From NCBI GenBank assembly GCA_019828595.1, contig JAHQRK010000003.1:3534001-3598000 (forward strand): DNA of 64,000 nucleotides. Direction: 5' to 3'. Shown piece by piece: positions 55,301 to 64,000 of the stretch (position 1 is its first letter; every line of letters starts with the position of its first letter). Both the position numbers and the translations under genes were made by a program. The stretch comes from Aphanomyces cochlioides. Its lineage: Eukaryota > Oomycota > Saprolegniomycetes > Saprolegniales > Verrucalvaceae. The notes beneath the pieces are model-generated. The model had not been told where the DNA came from and did not search any database. It worked only from the letters and a program-made list of their open reading frames with translations.

Positions 55301-57121
55301 AAAGTACATATTCGGGGAAAACTGCTCCGGTGGGCGGCGACCATTAGCGAGTACCGCTATGGTATGATAAATCGAGCATATCGACGGTGTTAACAATGTG
55401 TGGGCAGACATGATGTCGCGATGGGGACACCCTAAGCCCGTGGATTGTAGCGTGAGACAGCAACCAGAAGCACAGAATGAATTGAATACTGAACAATCAA
55501 GACCAAAAGTTGCAGCCTACAAGAAACGAAAGATACGAAAGAAAAAGCAAATGGCGGCGTTGGCAAAAAGCCAACAGAAACTTCGCCCTCTCGATGACGA
55601 AGGATTTATCTGGCCCAGTCTTGACGAGATTGGTATAGTACAAAGTCGAGCAAGCCCACCAGCAAATGCATCAGAAAATGACGGAATTCTGTGGGTTCAT
55701 GAAAGAATTTGGATCCCAGAGGATGCAGAAGATCTGCTAAAGCGGAGTTTTGTTGTGGCTCACTGTGGATGAATGGGCCACCGTGGAGTACATCCTATGA
55801 ATAACAACCTTCGAAAAATCTTTTGGATCAACAGCCTTGAGAACCAAGCAAGAGAATTTATTCGCAGATGCCTTCTTTACTCACATGTAAAAGGAGGAAG
55901 GGTGGTCCAGCGCCCGCACTGTCACTTGTGGCACGCGAAACATCCGAACAAAGGAATCCACTTTGACTACTTGTACATGGGGGAATCGATGAATGGACCA
56001 AAATACTGTCTGGTGATGAAAGACGACCTCACACATTTTTGTGAAATGGTCGCGACTGACAGTCCCAGCAGAGAAGTAGTAGTCGAAGCACTGTTGAAGT
56101 GGTCAGCGCGATTTGGCGTACCAAAAGTATGGGTCTCGGATCAGGGGCACATTTTAAGAACCGTGTTATGGGGGCACTTGCAATGCGACTGAAAGTTGAC
56201 CATCAATTTGTGTTGACGTATACTCCCTGGAGAAACGGAACAATCGAGCGTCTTAACCGAGACCTTCTACAAGTTATACGAGTCTCGCTCCGGGAATATC
56301 GACTAAACGAAGAACAATGGGACGATTTGCTTCCCGTGGTGCAAGCCAATCTAAACCAAACTCCATTACCATCATTGCAAAATGTTTCACCCATGCAGGC
56401 ATTTACTGGTCATGTACCAGTCACACCTGTGAACGTTATTGTGATGAAGAATGACGAGTATATGGAACAAGTAGATTTGACGAAACAACATGTCATGGAG
56501 GACATGCGAAAAGTGCAACAGAGCATGGAGACAATACATCAAGGGATTGTGGAAGTCCGAGAAAGAAAGAGATGGCGCGATGAAGCTGCCAAAAGACATG
56601 GGGAGGAATTCGTTGTTCATGAAGGGGATTACGTACTATGGTCACGTGTTGACGAAACCCGATACCCCAAGCTTCTAGTGGCATGGCTTGGACCATTCAA
56701 AGTGAAAGAAGTCGGCGAATATTCCTGCATGATTGAAAACATCTTGACAAATGAAGTGCGTCAAGCACATCAGAGCCGTCTAAAGTTGTATGGTGAGACT
56801 GACTTCGAAATCACACAAGAAATCCGCGAGCATGTGTCGGAACAGGGAATTTTACTCAAAATTAGAAGAATCTCTGACGCACGGCTGAACCCACAAGCTG
56901 GAAAGTGGGAAGTGCTCTGCTTCTGGGAAGGACTTGAGGATGCTGAGGCCTCATGGGAAGGACTTGAGGATGCTGAGGCCTCATGGGAAAAATTTGAAGC
57001 CATTGCAAGAGTCGCTTGTATTATGGCTGAGCGGTTCATTGAGACACTTGACGAGTCCCAAATAAAGTTTGGTCTGCTTGAAGAGCTCAATGCGGTGAAA
57101 AAACGCGGCCCAAGAGCCTAG
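52351..57121 (+). pseudogene. gag-pol of element 2, multiple frameshifts
   Basis: The Gag-like frame 52351-52908 is followed by 52905-53138 and 53135-54427, with a knuckle CWICNQESHRIQDHP (Cys-Cys-His-His-like rather than CCHC) and protease VPYLPDTGSNRNIM. RT starts there (FRLTIDYRMINRRTLPT), shifts frame near 54300, continues FDLIKGFWQMPVDKESQEVL, shifts again, then VWIDDVLIYAKT (IDD catalytic) in 54369-54959. RNase H follows at about 55000-55390, and integrase at about 55400-56200 (HFDYLYMG, VSDQGH) and 56099-57121 (NGTIERLNRD carries the Glu). A chromodomain near the C-terminus (GKWEVLCFWEGLEDAEASWE) contains a 30-bp tandem duplication. Not functional as it stands. Confidence 0.82.
56924..56983 (+). 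repeat. 30-bp tandem duplication in chromodomain
   Basis: TGGGAAGGACTTGAGGATGC plus 10 more bases repeated exactly twice; encodes WEGLEDAEAS twice. Confidence 0.9.
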
Positions 57122-57443
57122 GCTGAACCCTGCTCCAAGCAGGAGAACAAAAGAGGTTACGGCAACAGAAAAAGATCGACTGAGGCGATTGTGAAAGGTA
57201 TGCGCTATCAAGGCTAAAGAAGCTAGCATAGACTACCACACCAACAACGGCGCAAGCAAGTGAAGGGCTGACGAGTCCAAACTGAGTGTGGCGCAGCATG
57301 AGGAGCTGGACATCCTGTGAGATTGTGCCGGCGACGATTGCAAAGATTTGAATAGTGATGAGCTATTTAAAATGATTCGTGTTCAGTCAATAGGATGACA
57401 AGGCAGCGTGGGGTCGGTTGCGCAGGACCAAAGCTTGGGGGAA

Positions 57444-57623
57444 TGTCGCGAACTAAAGCACAGCAAGGTCCCGCGCAAGGCGTTGACTCCTGGGAGCCAG
57501 TGATCTGATCTGCGAGACAAATAGCGCAACCGGATAGGTCAGCTGGCACCCAATAGTGACCATCATGAATAAAGTTTACGATTTGCGGTAGCCCAATCTT
57601 GTGTGTTTGCGGCGCACGTCACA
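57444..57623 (+). repeat. 3' LTR of element 2
   Basis: 180 bp, TGTCGC...GTCACA; preceded by AGCTTGGGGGAA, a candidate polypurine tract. Confidence 0.88.
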
Positions 57624-57730
57624 GCAAGTCCCATAGCAGGACAGACTTTGCAGTGAGAAAAAATGCACGCACGACTGACACAAAGACCATGTTGACAATT
57701 CAAACAAGACAGAGCTACTCCAACTTTGAC

Positions 57731-58567
57731 TTAGTTTTCGTCGTCGACGACAGCACCGTCCGTGTTCACGACATCTTCCGAGCCACGGATGTAGCCCACC
57801 GACGCACTCTTGGACGACGATGGCAAGTATGGCTCGATGAACGAACGCGCCGTGCTCAATCGAGCATACACACCAGGCTTGTTCAACTGAGCACAACCAA
57901 TGCCCCAGCTGACGGCACCCACCAAACGCTCCCCAGCACTGTCTTCGATCGTCAACGGACCACCCGAGTCCCCTTGGCACGAGTCTTCACCCTTCAAACC
58001 ACCCGCAGCCACCATCGTGCTGTCCACCGTGTACGGCGAGAGGTTCTTGGTGGCGTTGGCGTTGTCCCATGTCTTGACCTTCAACTCCTTGAGGACAGAC
58101 GATTGGGAGCCACCGGAGGAGGTGGTTCCCCACCCACGGACCCACGTGTCGACACCCACGCCGACCGTCTCGAAGGAGACCTTGACGGGTTCGATGGTCG
58201 TGATGGATCGTTCGAGAATGAGGATGGCGACATCGTTCGAGTTAGTCGATGCACTGTACTTGGGATGTTTGATCTCCTTGGTGACCTTGACGAGTTCACC
58301 GTCGGACGAGCCGGAGAGATAGTGCGATCCGACGACAGCGTACGAGAGTCCTTTGCCAGTGCAATGGGCGGCGGTCAAGATGACGTTGGGGGCGATCAAG
58401 CCACCGCCGCAGCTGCTGGTGGCGGTGGCCGATCGCTTGAGACCCGCGAGGTATCGGTGTTTTCCGACGGGGGCTTCTTTGCCACCGACGATTTCGATCG
58501 AGTCGGTGGTGAAGTCTTGAGCGGCGACAAGGGCGACGAAGGAGGCGAGGACGAGTGCGAGCTTCAT
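57731..58567 (-). CDS. secreted trypsin-like serine protease T3 (S1A)
   Basis: 278 residues, same protein sequence as T2 as far as visible. The coding DNA differs from T2 at about one site (ACCATGG versus ACGATGG near the TMVAAGG codons). Mirror partner of T2. All catalytic residues present. Its 3' flank diverges from that of T2 after 6 bp. Confidence 0.93.
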   Translation of the reverse strand: MKLALVLASFVALVAAQDFTTDSIEIVGGKEAPVGKHRYLAGLKRSATATSSCGGGLIAPNVILTAAHCTGKGLSYAVVGSHYLSGSSDGELVKVTKEIKHPKYSASTNSNDVAILILERSITTIEPVKVSFETVGVGVDTWVRGWGTTSSGGSQSSVLKELKVKTWDNANATKNLSPYTVDSTMVAAGGLKGEDSCQGDSGGPLTIEDSAGERLVGAVSWGIGCAQLNKPGVYARLSTARSFIEPYLPSSSKSASVGYIRGSEDVVNTDGAVVDDEN

Positions 58568-58572
58568 GATGC

Positions 58573-58588
58573 AAATTGGAGAATGAGC
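58573..58588 (-). promoter_or_regulatory. oomycete Inr/FPR-type core promoter of T3
   Basis: GCTCATTCTCCAATTT just before the T3 ATG. Confidence 0.75.
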
Positions 58589-61056
58589 GAGAAGTTGTCG
58601 GGCATGCTTTCGAAAGACGATTGTCTTGGCTCATCCTCGAGGTTCATCTGTGTCTGATTTGGAATGTTGTGAGTAATTGGTGTACTCTTTCGTGTTGACT
58701 GCGATTGAAGCGTATTGCTTGGGAATGTTGTCCCTACAGTCGTCAAGCATTGTTCGAGGTATGGTGTCTCCAGATTGCTTTTTGCTCAAGTCAGGGTTTT
58801 GATGAAATAGTCAATAGATTTACCGAGTCCAATGATACATCTTGGAATGTCCAGCGAGGCAAGATGCTGACTATGATGATTACGACAAGGACGACAGATG
58901 AAGGCTGTGTCAATTGCTTGGACAGGCAACAAAACATCCCTGTAGCCATCTCAACTCTCCCCACAGTGTGGTGTGATTTAGGTAATCTGTTTGAGAAACA
59001 ACATTGTGCAAACCTAGCAAAGCGCTATTTCGCGACACCACCAGCGTTGTCAGGTCTTTCCTCCATAGTCGGCGAGTCCGTTGTCGATTTTGCGCATCTG
59101 ATGTCAGTCTATCGCAATTGTCTATAGAAGCATGGCCTGGGATACAGAACTAAAGTTAGTACTCCGGAGTATTATGTACTGCTAGTAAGTAGTAATTTAA
59201 AACGTAAATACTAAACTTCGACGCGAAGCCATAGTAAATACTTGACTAGGTACATAACTAATTTATATACCCTTTCTGGATACATAACCAAGCTAGTTTC
59301 TCAACTTGAGTGACATGTGAGAATCGATTGACACTTCCTGGAGTCTCTCGACTGCTTTCTTCGCCTGTCTTCCTCAACGCATGCATTATAATCAGTATTT
59401 TGCCTTGTCGACCTGTTCAATGTCCAAGCTCTTCAGACGCTCGCATACGCTTAAGTTGGACTGTGCAATGGTTTTAGCCAGCTGGTTCAAGTTTCACGAC
59501 TCTAGCTTGCTCATTATGCGTTCTGTTGGTGGATGTGTGGCACGAGTATACTAATGCGATCTAGAAGGGCGATGGATGCTACGCAATTTCCGTTGTTTGT
59601 TCATTGACATCTTTTACTCGTGACTATTTAATAGCGTATTCCACTGCGCTGGTTGTGAATTGCCTTGGTTGATGGTTGATTGTATCGGAGACTGACTAAA
59701 GTACGTCCAAGGACGATCGAGATTCTACCCTGAAGGCAGGCGTATGCCCATATAGACCGGTGTCAACACGAGGAGCACAGCTGTATTATTCCGCGTCCAA
59801 GTCAGACACAGATGAGCAAGATCAGTCGCTAGTCTTTCGAAGTACTTCGGAGTACGTTTTGTGTACTTGCCCTTCTATTGTGAAAAGCAGTCAACTGCAT
59901 ACTCCGGAGTTTCGCAGTGATGCCATGGTTTGTACACTTCAGTTCGACTCAGATGAAGCTGCGAGAGGTGGATCGTTTGCCGTGCAGTTTTCACTTCTGT
60001 GCTGCTTTGTGAAAGTGCTAAAGTACAGGACCATGCGAAGTTGTCTGTCTAAGCTATAGGTACACAAGAACACTAAATATTAGAATCAATCATGTCAAAG
60101 TTGGCGGCATGGTCAACTTCTCTGCAGTCGTCATGAAGGACACCATCATTTAAAGAGTCAAACGCGCCTTAAAACTTGGCCAGCCACGATGATTGCATGA
60201 AATTCTACAGCAGCTAACTTACTATGCTTTGCACCAGCGATTTCACTGCAGACCTGGATCTGGAGTTGCGTTCAACAATTTGATCGAACTCGTCCAACAG
60301 TCTCCTCACACATGGATATTCGCATGGACCACTGCGATTCCACTGCCTTTTGACAGCGATCAGGGGCTCAGAGTGGATAGAGGGTGACACGTGAATGATG
60401 CCGGGATGACCAAGTGCGCTTGGTATACGTGGTCAACTTTACAGATTGTTGCACAACACGATTTCAGAAGGAGATCATCGAGGAAGACAAGTTGCTGGAA
60501 AGCTGAGAGGGTCAACGGCTTGCGCGGTAGGTCCTGTCTATGCCACTGACACCGCCTGTCTTTCGTTGTCGCAATAGTCGTACTCCTCATTCTTGCCTCG
60601 TCGGTCATTTCACGAGGTGTCATTGGATGCAGGACGACAAACATGTGCATCTTCAAGCGTACGCCGGTGTTGTATGATGCTATCGTTTGCACCAAATGCT
60701 TCAAATATCACCACACCGGCTGTATGTTGTGCAGCGTACGCAGTAGAGGTCATGAATGAAGAGCGACGAACTGCGATGCATCCTCTCGTCGAGTCCTCAT
60801 TACAAAACCAACGTTGTATGATTTACCAACTCAGTGTGTGATGAAATGCCTTGCTACAGCCCAACGATAACTTCACATTACATGGCATGAACAACTTTGA
60901 ACGAACGCTAATATCCATAGAATTCACAAACTGTACGCTTTGACCGGAGTCAACACGAAAGACTCAAATGTTACTCACAGTCTCGAAATCAGACACAGAT
61001 GAGCAAGATCACCTGCCAAGACGATTCGCTTTCGAAAGCATGCCCGACAACTTCTC
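58589..61056. other. head-to-head spacer between T3 and T4
   Basis: Exact-looking mirror copy of 48046-50513. No intact gene. Contains ACTCCGGAGT palindromes near 59160 and 59902. Confidence 0.55.
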
Positions 61057-61072
61057 GCTCATTCTCCAATTT
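61057..61072 (+). promoter_or_regulatory. oomycete Inr/FPR-type core promoter of T4
   Basis: GCTCATTCTCCAATTT, 5 bp before the ATG at 61078. Confidence 0.75.
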
Positions 61073-61077
61073 GCATC

Positions 61078-61914
61078 ATGAAGCTCGCACTCGTCCTCGC
61101 CTCCTTCGTCGCCCTTGTCGCCGCTCAAGACTTCACCACCGACTCGATCGAAATCGTCGGTGGCAAAGAAGCCCCCGTCGGAAAACACCGATACCTCGCG
61201 GGTCTCAAGCGATCGGCCACCGCCACCAGCAGCTGCGGCGGTGGCTTGATCGCCCCCAACGTCATCTTGACCGCTGCTCATTGCACTGGCAAAGGACTCT
61301 CGTATGCCGTCATTGGATCGCACTATCTCTCCGGCTCGTCCGACGGTGAACTCGTCAAGGTCACCAAGGAGATCAAACATCCCAAGTACAGTGCATCGAC
61401 TAACTCGAACGATGTCGCCATCCTCATTCTCGAACGATCCATCACGACCATCGAACCCGTCAAGGTCTCCTTCGAGACGGTCGGCGTGGGTGTCGACACG
61501 TGGGTCCGTGGGTGGGGAACCACCTCCTCCGGTGGCTCCCAATCGTCTGTCCTCAAGGAGTTGAAGGTCAAGACATGGGACAACGCCAACGCCACCAAGA
61601 ACCTCTCGCCGTACACGGTGGACAGCACGATGGTGGCTGCGGGTGGTTTGAAGGGTGAAGACTCGTGCCAAGGGGACTCGGGTGGTCCGTTGACGATCGA
61701 AGACAGTGCTGGGGAGCGTTTGGTGGGTGCCGTCAGCTGGGGCATTGGTTGTGCTCAGTTGAACAAGCCTGGTGTGTATGCTCGATTGAGCACGGCGCGT
61801 TCGTTCATCGAGCCATACTTGCCATCGTCGTCCAAGAGTGCGTCGGTGGGCTACATCCGTGGCTCGGAAGATGTCGTGAACACGGACGGTGCTGTCGTCG
61901 ACGACGAAAACTAA
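61078..61914 (+). CDS. secreted trypsin-like serine protease T4 (S1A)
   Basis: 278 residues. Matches T1 (VIGSHYL) except Gly271 for Ser271. Catalytic triad and Asp195 present. The 54 bases after the stop (61915-61968) equal those after T2 (51372-51425), not those after its mirror partner T1, which marks a recombination boundary at the stop codon. Confidence 0.93.
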   Translation: MKLALVLASFVALVAAQDFTTDSIEIVGGKEAPVGKHRYLAGLKRSATATSSCGGGLIAPNVILTAAHCTGKGLSYAVIGSHYLSGSSDGELVKVTKEIKHPKYSASTNSNDVAILILERSITTIEPVKVSFETVGVGVDTWVRGWGTTSSGGSQSSVLKELKVKTWDNANATKNLSPYTVDSTMVAAGGLKGEDSCQGDSGGPLTIEDSAGERLVGAVSWGIGCAQLNKPGVYARLSTARSFIEPYLPSSSKSASVGYIRGSEDVVNTDGAVVDDEN

Positions 61915-61968
61915 GTCAAATGTGCGTAGCTCATCAGTCTTATGGAACAGTTAACATCGTCTTTGTTT

Positions 61969-63000
61969 GTTTCAATGTTTACAGTGGCCTCTCATTACTC
62001 CCCTCCCAGAGTTATCTTGCTATGTCGCTGGTGAACTACTGATGCACGAGTCCAGCTAGTCCATCAACAAGCCTCCATTCACTCTGCAGTGAAGGACCTT
62101 CGCATTCTGCGACGAGAAGCGTCGGCTACCTCATACGAAAGGTACATTTCGATTCTTAGCCAAACTCGAGCGCACGTTGATGTCTCCCTCTACTTTCGAC
62201 GTCTGCAAAAATATATGGAGAGAGGATCCTGCCAGCCATCATCACGGAAGTTCCCCCAGATAAGTCTCATGAACATAGTCACTCTTGTATTTTTCACCAA
62301 GGGCCTCTCGGCCAACAATCGTGACGAGAGCACACATGCGCACTGAGCCATCTCATCACGCCAAATTCACTCTGACACACATTACTCACGAAGGATTTGG
62401 GGTGCTTGGGTTCGTGAGCCGACCGGTGATCCCATTCCACCATGCTTCGACCACGCCAGGCGCTAAATCCAGCGGACATGAACGCCAGAACTTCGTTGCA
62501 AGCTATACAAAGCGTCTATCATTTCATCTCGCCAAGCTAGCATCCTTATCGGGTGAGTTGTGTGTCAGCGGGGGGAAGGATCCGAATTAAAGTCGAGCCT
62601 TTTGGAGGGTATTCCATGGCTCCACTAGACATAACTCTCGACGGGCAACGATGGAAAAACATAGCGTACCATGGGAAGGGTGTCCATGCCTGGTTTTATA
62701 TGTTCGGCGCATACGAAGGTGACCAATTCCAGCACCCATCGACATGACGGACACTGTATATGACTGTCGACTTTTGCTTTGCTCCACTCATGTGCCTTGG
62801 CTCGCAATGGGGTTCGAGCCACTGCAACAAGAATTGTGCTCCTCCACTTCCATCTTTCAATATTTATCAATGTCTAAGCTCGAAAAAGAAGACACCCCGT
62901 CAGTCGCGGTGATGTAGATGCAAAACGATTAGTCGCAGTTGTTATACGCAGAATATGGGATTGAAAGACTTATCGAGAGAAGAGTCAAGACATGGCCAAG
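61969..63000. other. intergenic between T4 and T5
   Basis: No gene recognised. Open frames at 62089-62346, 62285-62590 and 62553-62747 overlap in different frames and lack any family signal. Confidence 0.35.
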
Positions 63001-63829
63001 CTAGTTTTCATCAGCGACCGCAATGGCGTCCGCGTTTTCCGAACCATGGATGTAAGCCACCGACTTGCCCTTCGGCTTCGACGACTTCAAGAATGGCTCA
63101 ATAAACGAACGAGCTGCACTCAAACGAGAGTATACACCTGGCCTGTTGGCCTCAGCACAACCAACACCCCAGCTGACCGCACCTACCAAACGCACGCCAG
63201 CAGCGTCTTCGATTGTCAACGGTCCACCCGAGTCCCCTTGGCATGCATCTTCACCCTTCAAACCACCAGCGGCGAGCATCAACTGGTCCACTTGGCGCGG
63301 AATAAGAGCTTTGGCTGCGTTCGCGTTGGTCCATGTCTTGACCTTCAATTCCTTGAGCACTGCCGATTGGGAGCCTTCCTCCGACGTGGTTCCCCAGCCA
63401 GAGCCCACGTGGCAACACCAGCAGGGACGGTCTCAAATGAAACTTTGACGGGGGCGATGTTGATGATGGAACGTTCCAAGAGAAGAATGGCAACGTCGTT
63501 CGAGGCTCTTGATGCATTGACTTGGGGGGGGTGATTTCCTTGGTGATCTTGACGAGTTCACCATCGGAGACACTAGAGAGATAGTGCCATCGGACGACAG
63601 CGTACGAGAGTCCGTTGCCAGTACAATAGGCGGCGGTCAAGACGACATTGGGTGCGATCAAGCTGCCACCGCAGCCACTGGTAGCTTTGGGCAAATCCTT
63701 GAGACCAACGAGATATCGATGTTTACCGGCGGGAGCTTCCTTGCCACTGACGATTTCGATGGACTCACTGGCAGCGTCTTGAGCATTCACAAGAGCGACG
63801 AGGGAGGCGAGGACGGGTGCGAACTTTAT
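63001..63829 (-). pseudogene. trypsin-like pseudogene T5
   Basis: Diverged paralogue of T1-T4. The start codon position reads ATA (63829-63827) where T1-T4 have ATG. The catalytic His motif reads LTAAYC, a His-to-Tyr change. The frame breaks near 63540 and continues in another (63001-63408) with GEDACQGDSGGPL intact and Asp retained in the S1 pocket. The C-terminal extension is shorter and different (GSENADAIAVADEN). An initiator-like GTTCATTCTGCAATTT is still present upstream (63850-63835). Three independent lesions make it dead. Confidence 0.88.
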
Positions 63830-63891
63830 GATGCAAATTGCAGAATGAACAAGCTCTATCACTTGCATTCACTTTTTCGTTTGGATTCTAT

Positions 63892-63912
63892 GATCACTTC
63901 ATTGAAGTGATC
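63892..63912. repeat. short perfect palindrome
   Basis: GATCACTTCA-T-TGAAGTGATC, a 10-bp stem with a 1-base loop, about 65 bp upstream of T5. Confidence 0.8.
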
Positions 63913-64000
63913 CCACATCGCGCTTCTTTTCTTTCTATCGGTCATACGTAGCGAGCAGATTGAGTTGTGGTTTCACCAACCGAGCTATAGATGATCTATT

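Larger units (their letters stand above)
52205..57628 (+). mobile_element. LTR retrotransposon 2 (Ty3/gypsy), decayed, target duplication GCAAG
   Basis: LTRs 52210-52304 and 57444-57623 begin TGTCGCGAACTAAAGC and end GGCGCACGTCACA. The 5-bp duplication GCAAG lies at 52205-52209 and 57624-57628. The 5' LTR lacks about 10 bp (near AAAGC) and about 75 bp in its second half relative to the 3' LTR. Gag/protease/RT/RNase H/integrase/chromodomain order. Several stops and frameshifts. It sits between the two trypsin arms. Confidence 0.9.
57725..61914 (-). repeat. right arm of 4.19-kb inverted duplication
   Basis: Mirror image of 47188-51377 with symmetry centre 54551 and no net insertion or deletion. 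Holds T3, the spacer and T4. Confidence 0.95.

Noticed and set aside
57599..58657. 352-codon open frame antisense to trypsin T3, and 220-227-codon frames antisense to T1, T2 and T4
   Set aside because: Perfect shadow of GC-rich trypsin codons on the other strand; the sense frame has signal peptide, triad and promoter.

Overview
The window is eukaryotic nuclear DNA, most probably from an oomycete of the Saprolegniales (Aphanomyces-like). The evidence is: short GT-AG introns of about 40-70 bp; matches to the oomycete core promoter (Inr/FPR type, GCTCATTYYNCAWTTT) just upstream of the trypsin start codons; a ciliary protein (CFAP70), as expected for a zoospore maker; a run of secreted trypsins; small PX-domain proteins; and Ty3/gypsy elements. 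The species call is inference. No rRNA, tRNA or CRISPR was recognised.

Layout. 1-6.6 kb is a graveyard of F-box/LRR-like gene copies in both orientations, with an inverted repeat at the left edge and a small TIR-bounded element (3955-4736). 6.6-19.2 kb is a gene-rich block: a mitochondrial lipoyl-domain protein ending in a KGD4-like tail, a six-exon inositol polyphosphate kinase, a PX protein, an IQ/C2 protein, a small hypothetical gene and the long multi-exon CFAP70 gene, with MITE-like repeats between them. 20.36-26.96 kb is a 6.6-kb Ty3/gypsy element with 265-bp LTRs, a 5-bp target duplication, a damaged pol and an unexpected antisense reading frame. 27-34 kb is gene-poor with three more PX genes, another MITE-like element and a TTGCAAT-rich tract. 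34.4-41.5 kb is gene-rich again: a tristetraprolin-like CCCH protein, a possible F-box protein, a long HEAT-like gene, a BTB(T1)-SPRY protein and a single-pass membrane protein. 42.6-46.1 kb holds three copies of a glutathionyl-hydroquinone-reductase (Xi-class GST) gene, of which only the last is intact.

47-64 kb is the most striking part: four near-identical 278-residue trypsins plus one dead copy. T1(-) and T2(+) stand head to head. The whole 4.19-kb block is repeated in reverse as T3(-) and T4(+), symmetric about position 54551 with no net indel. A second, decayed LTR element (52210-57623, target duplication GCAAG) sits between the two arms. The T1-T2 spacer is itself built from diverged mirror-image upstream regions, so the locus is a palindrome of palindromes.

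Housekeeping functions (2-oxoglutarate dehydrogenase assembly, inositol phosphate signalling, cilium, mRNA decay) are single-copy and look intact. The accessory parts (F-box/LRR, PX, GST, trypsin) grow by local duplication and decay. The most notable single gene is the lipoyl-KGD4 fusion, which could act as a dedicated E3-binding protein of the 2-oxoglutarate dehydrogenase complex.
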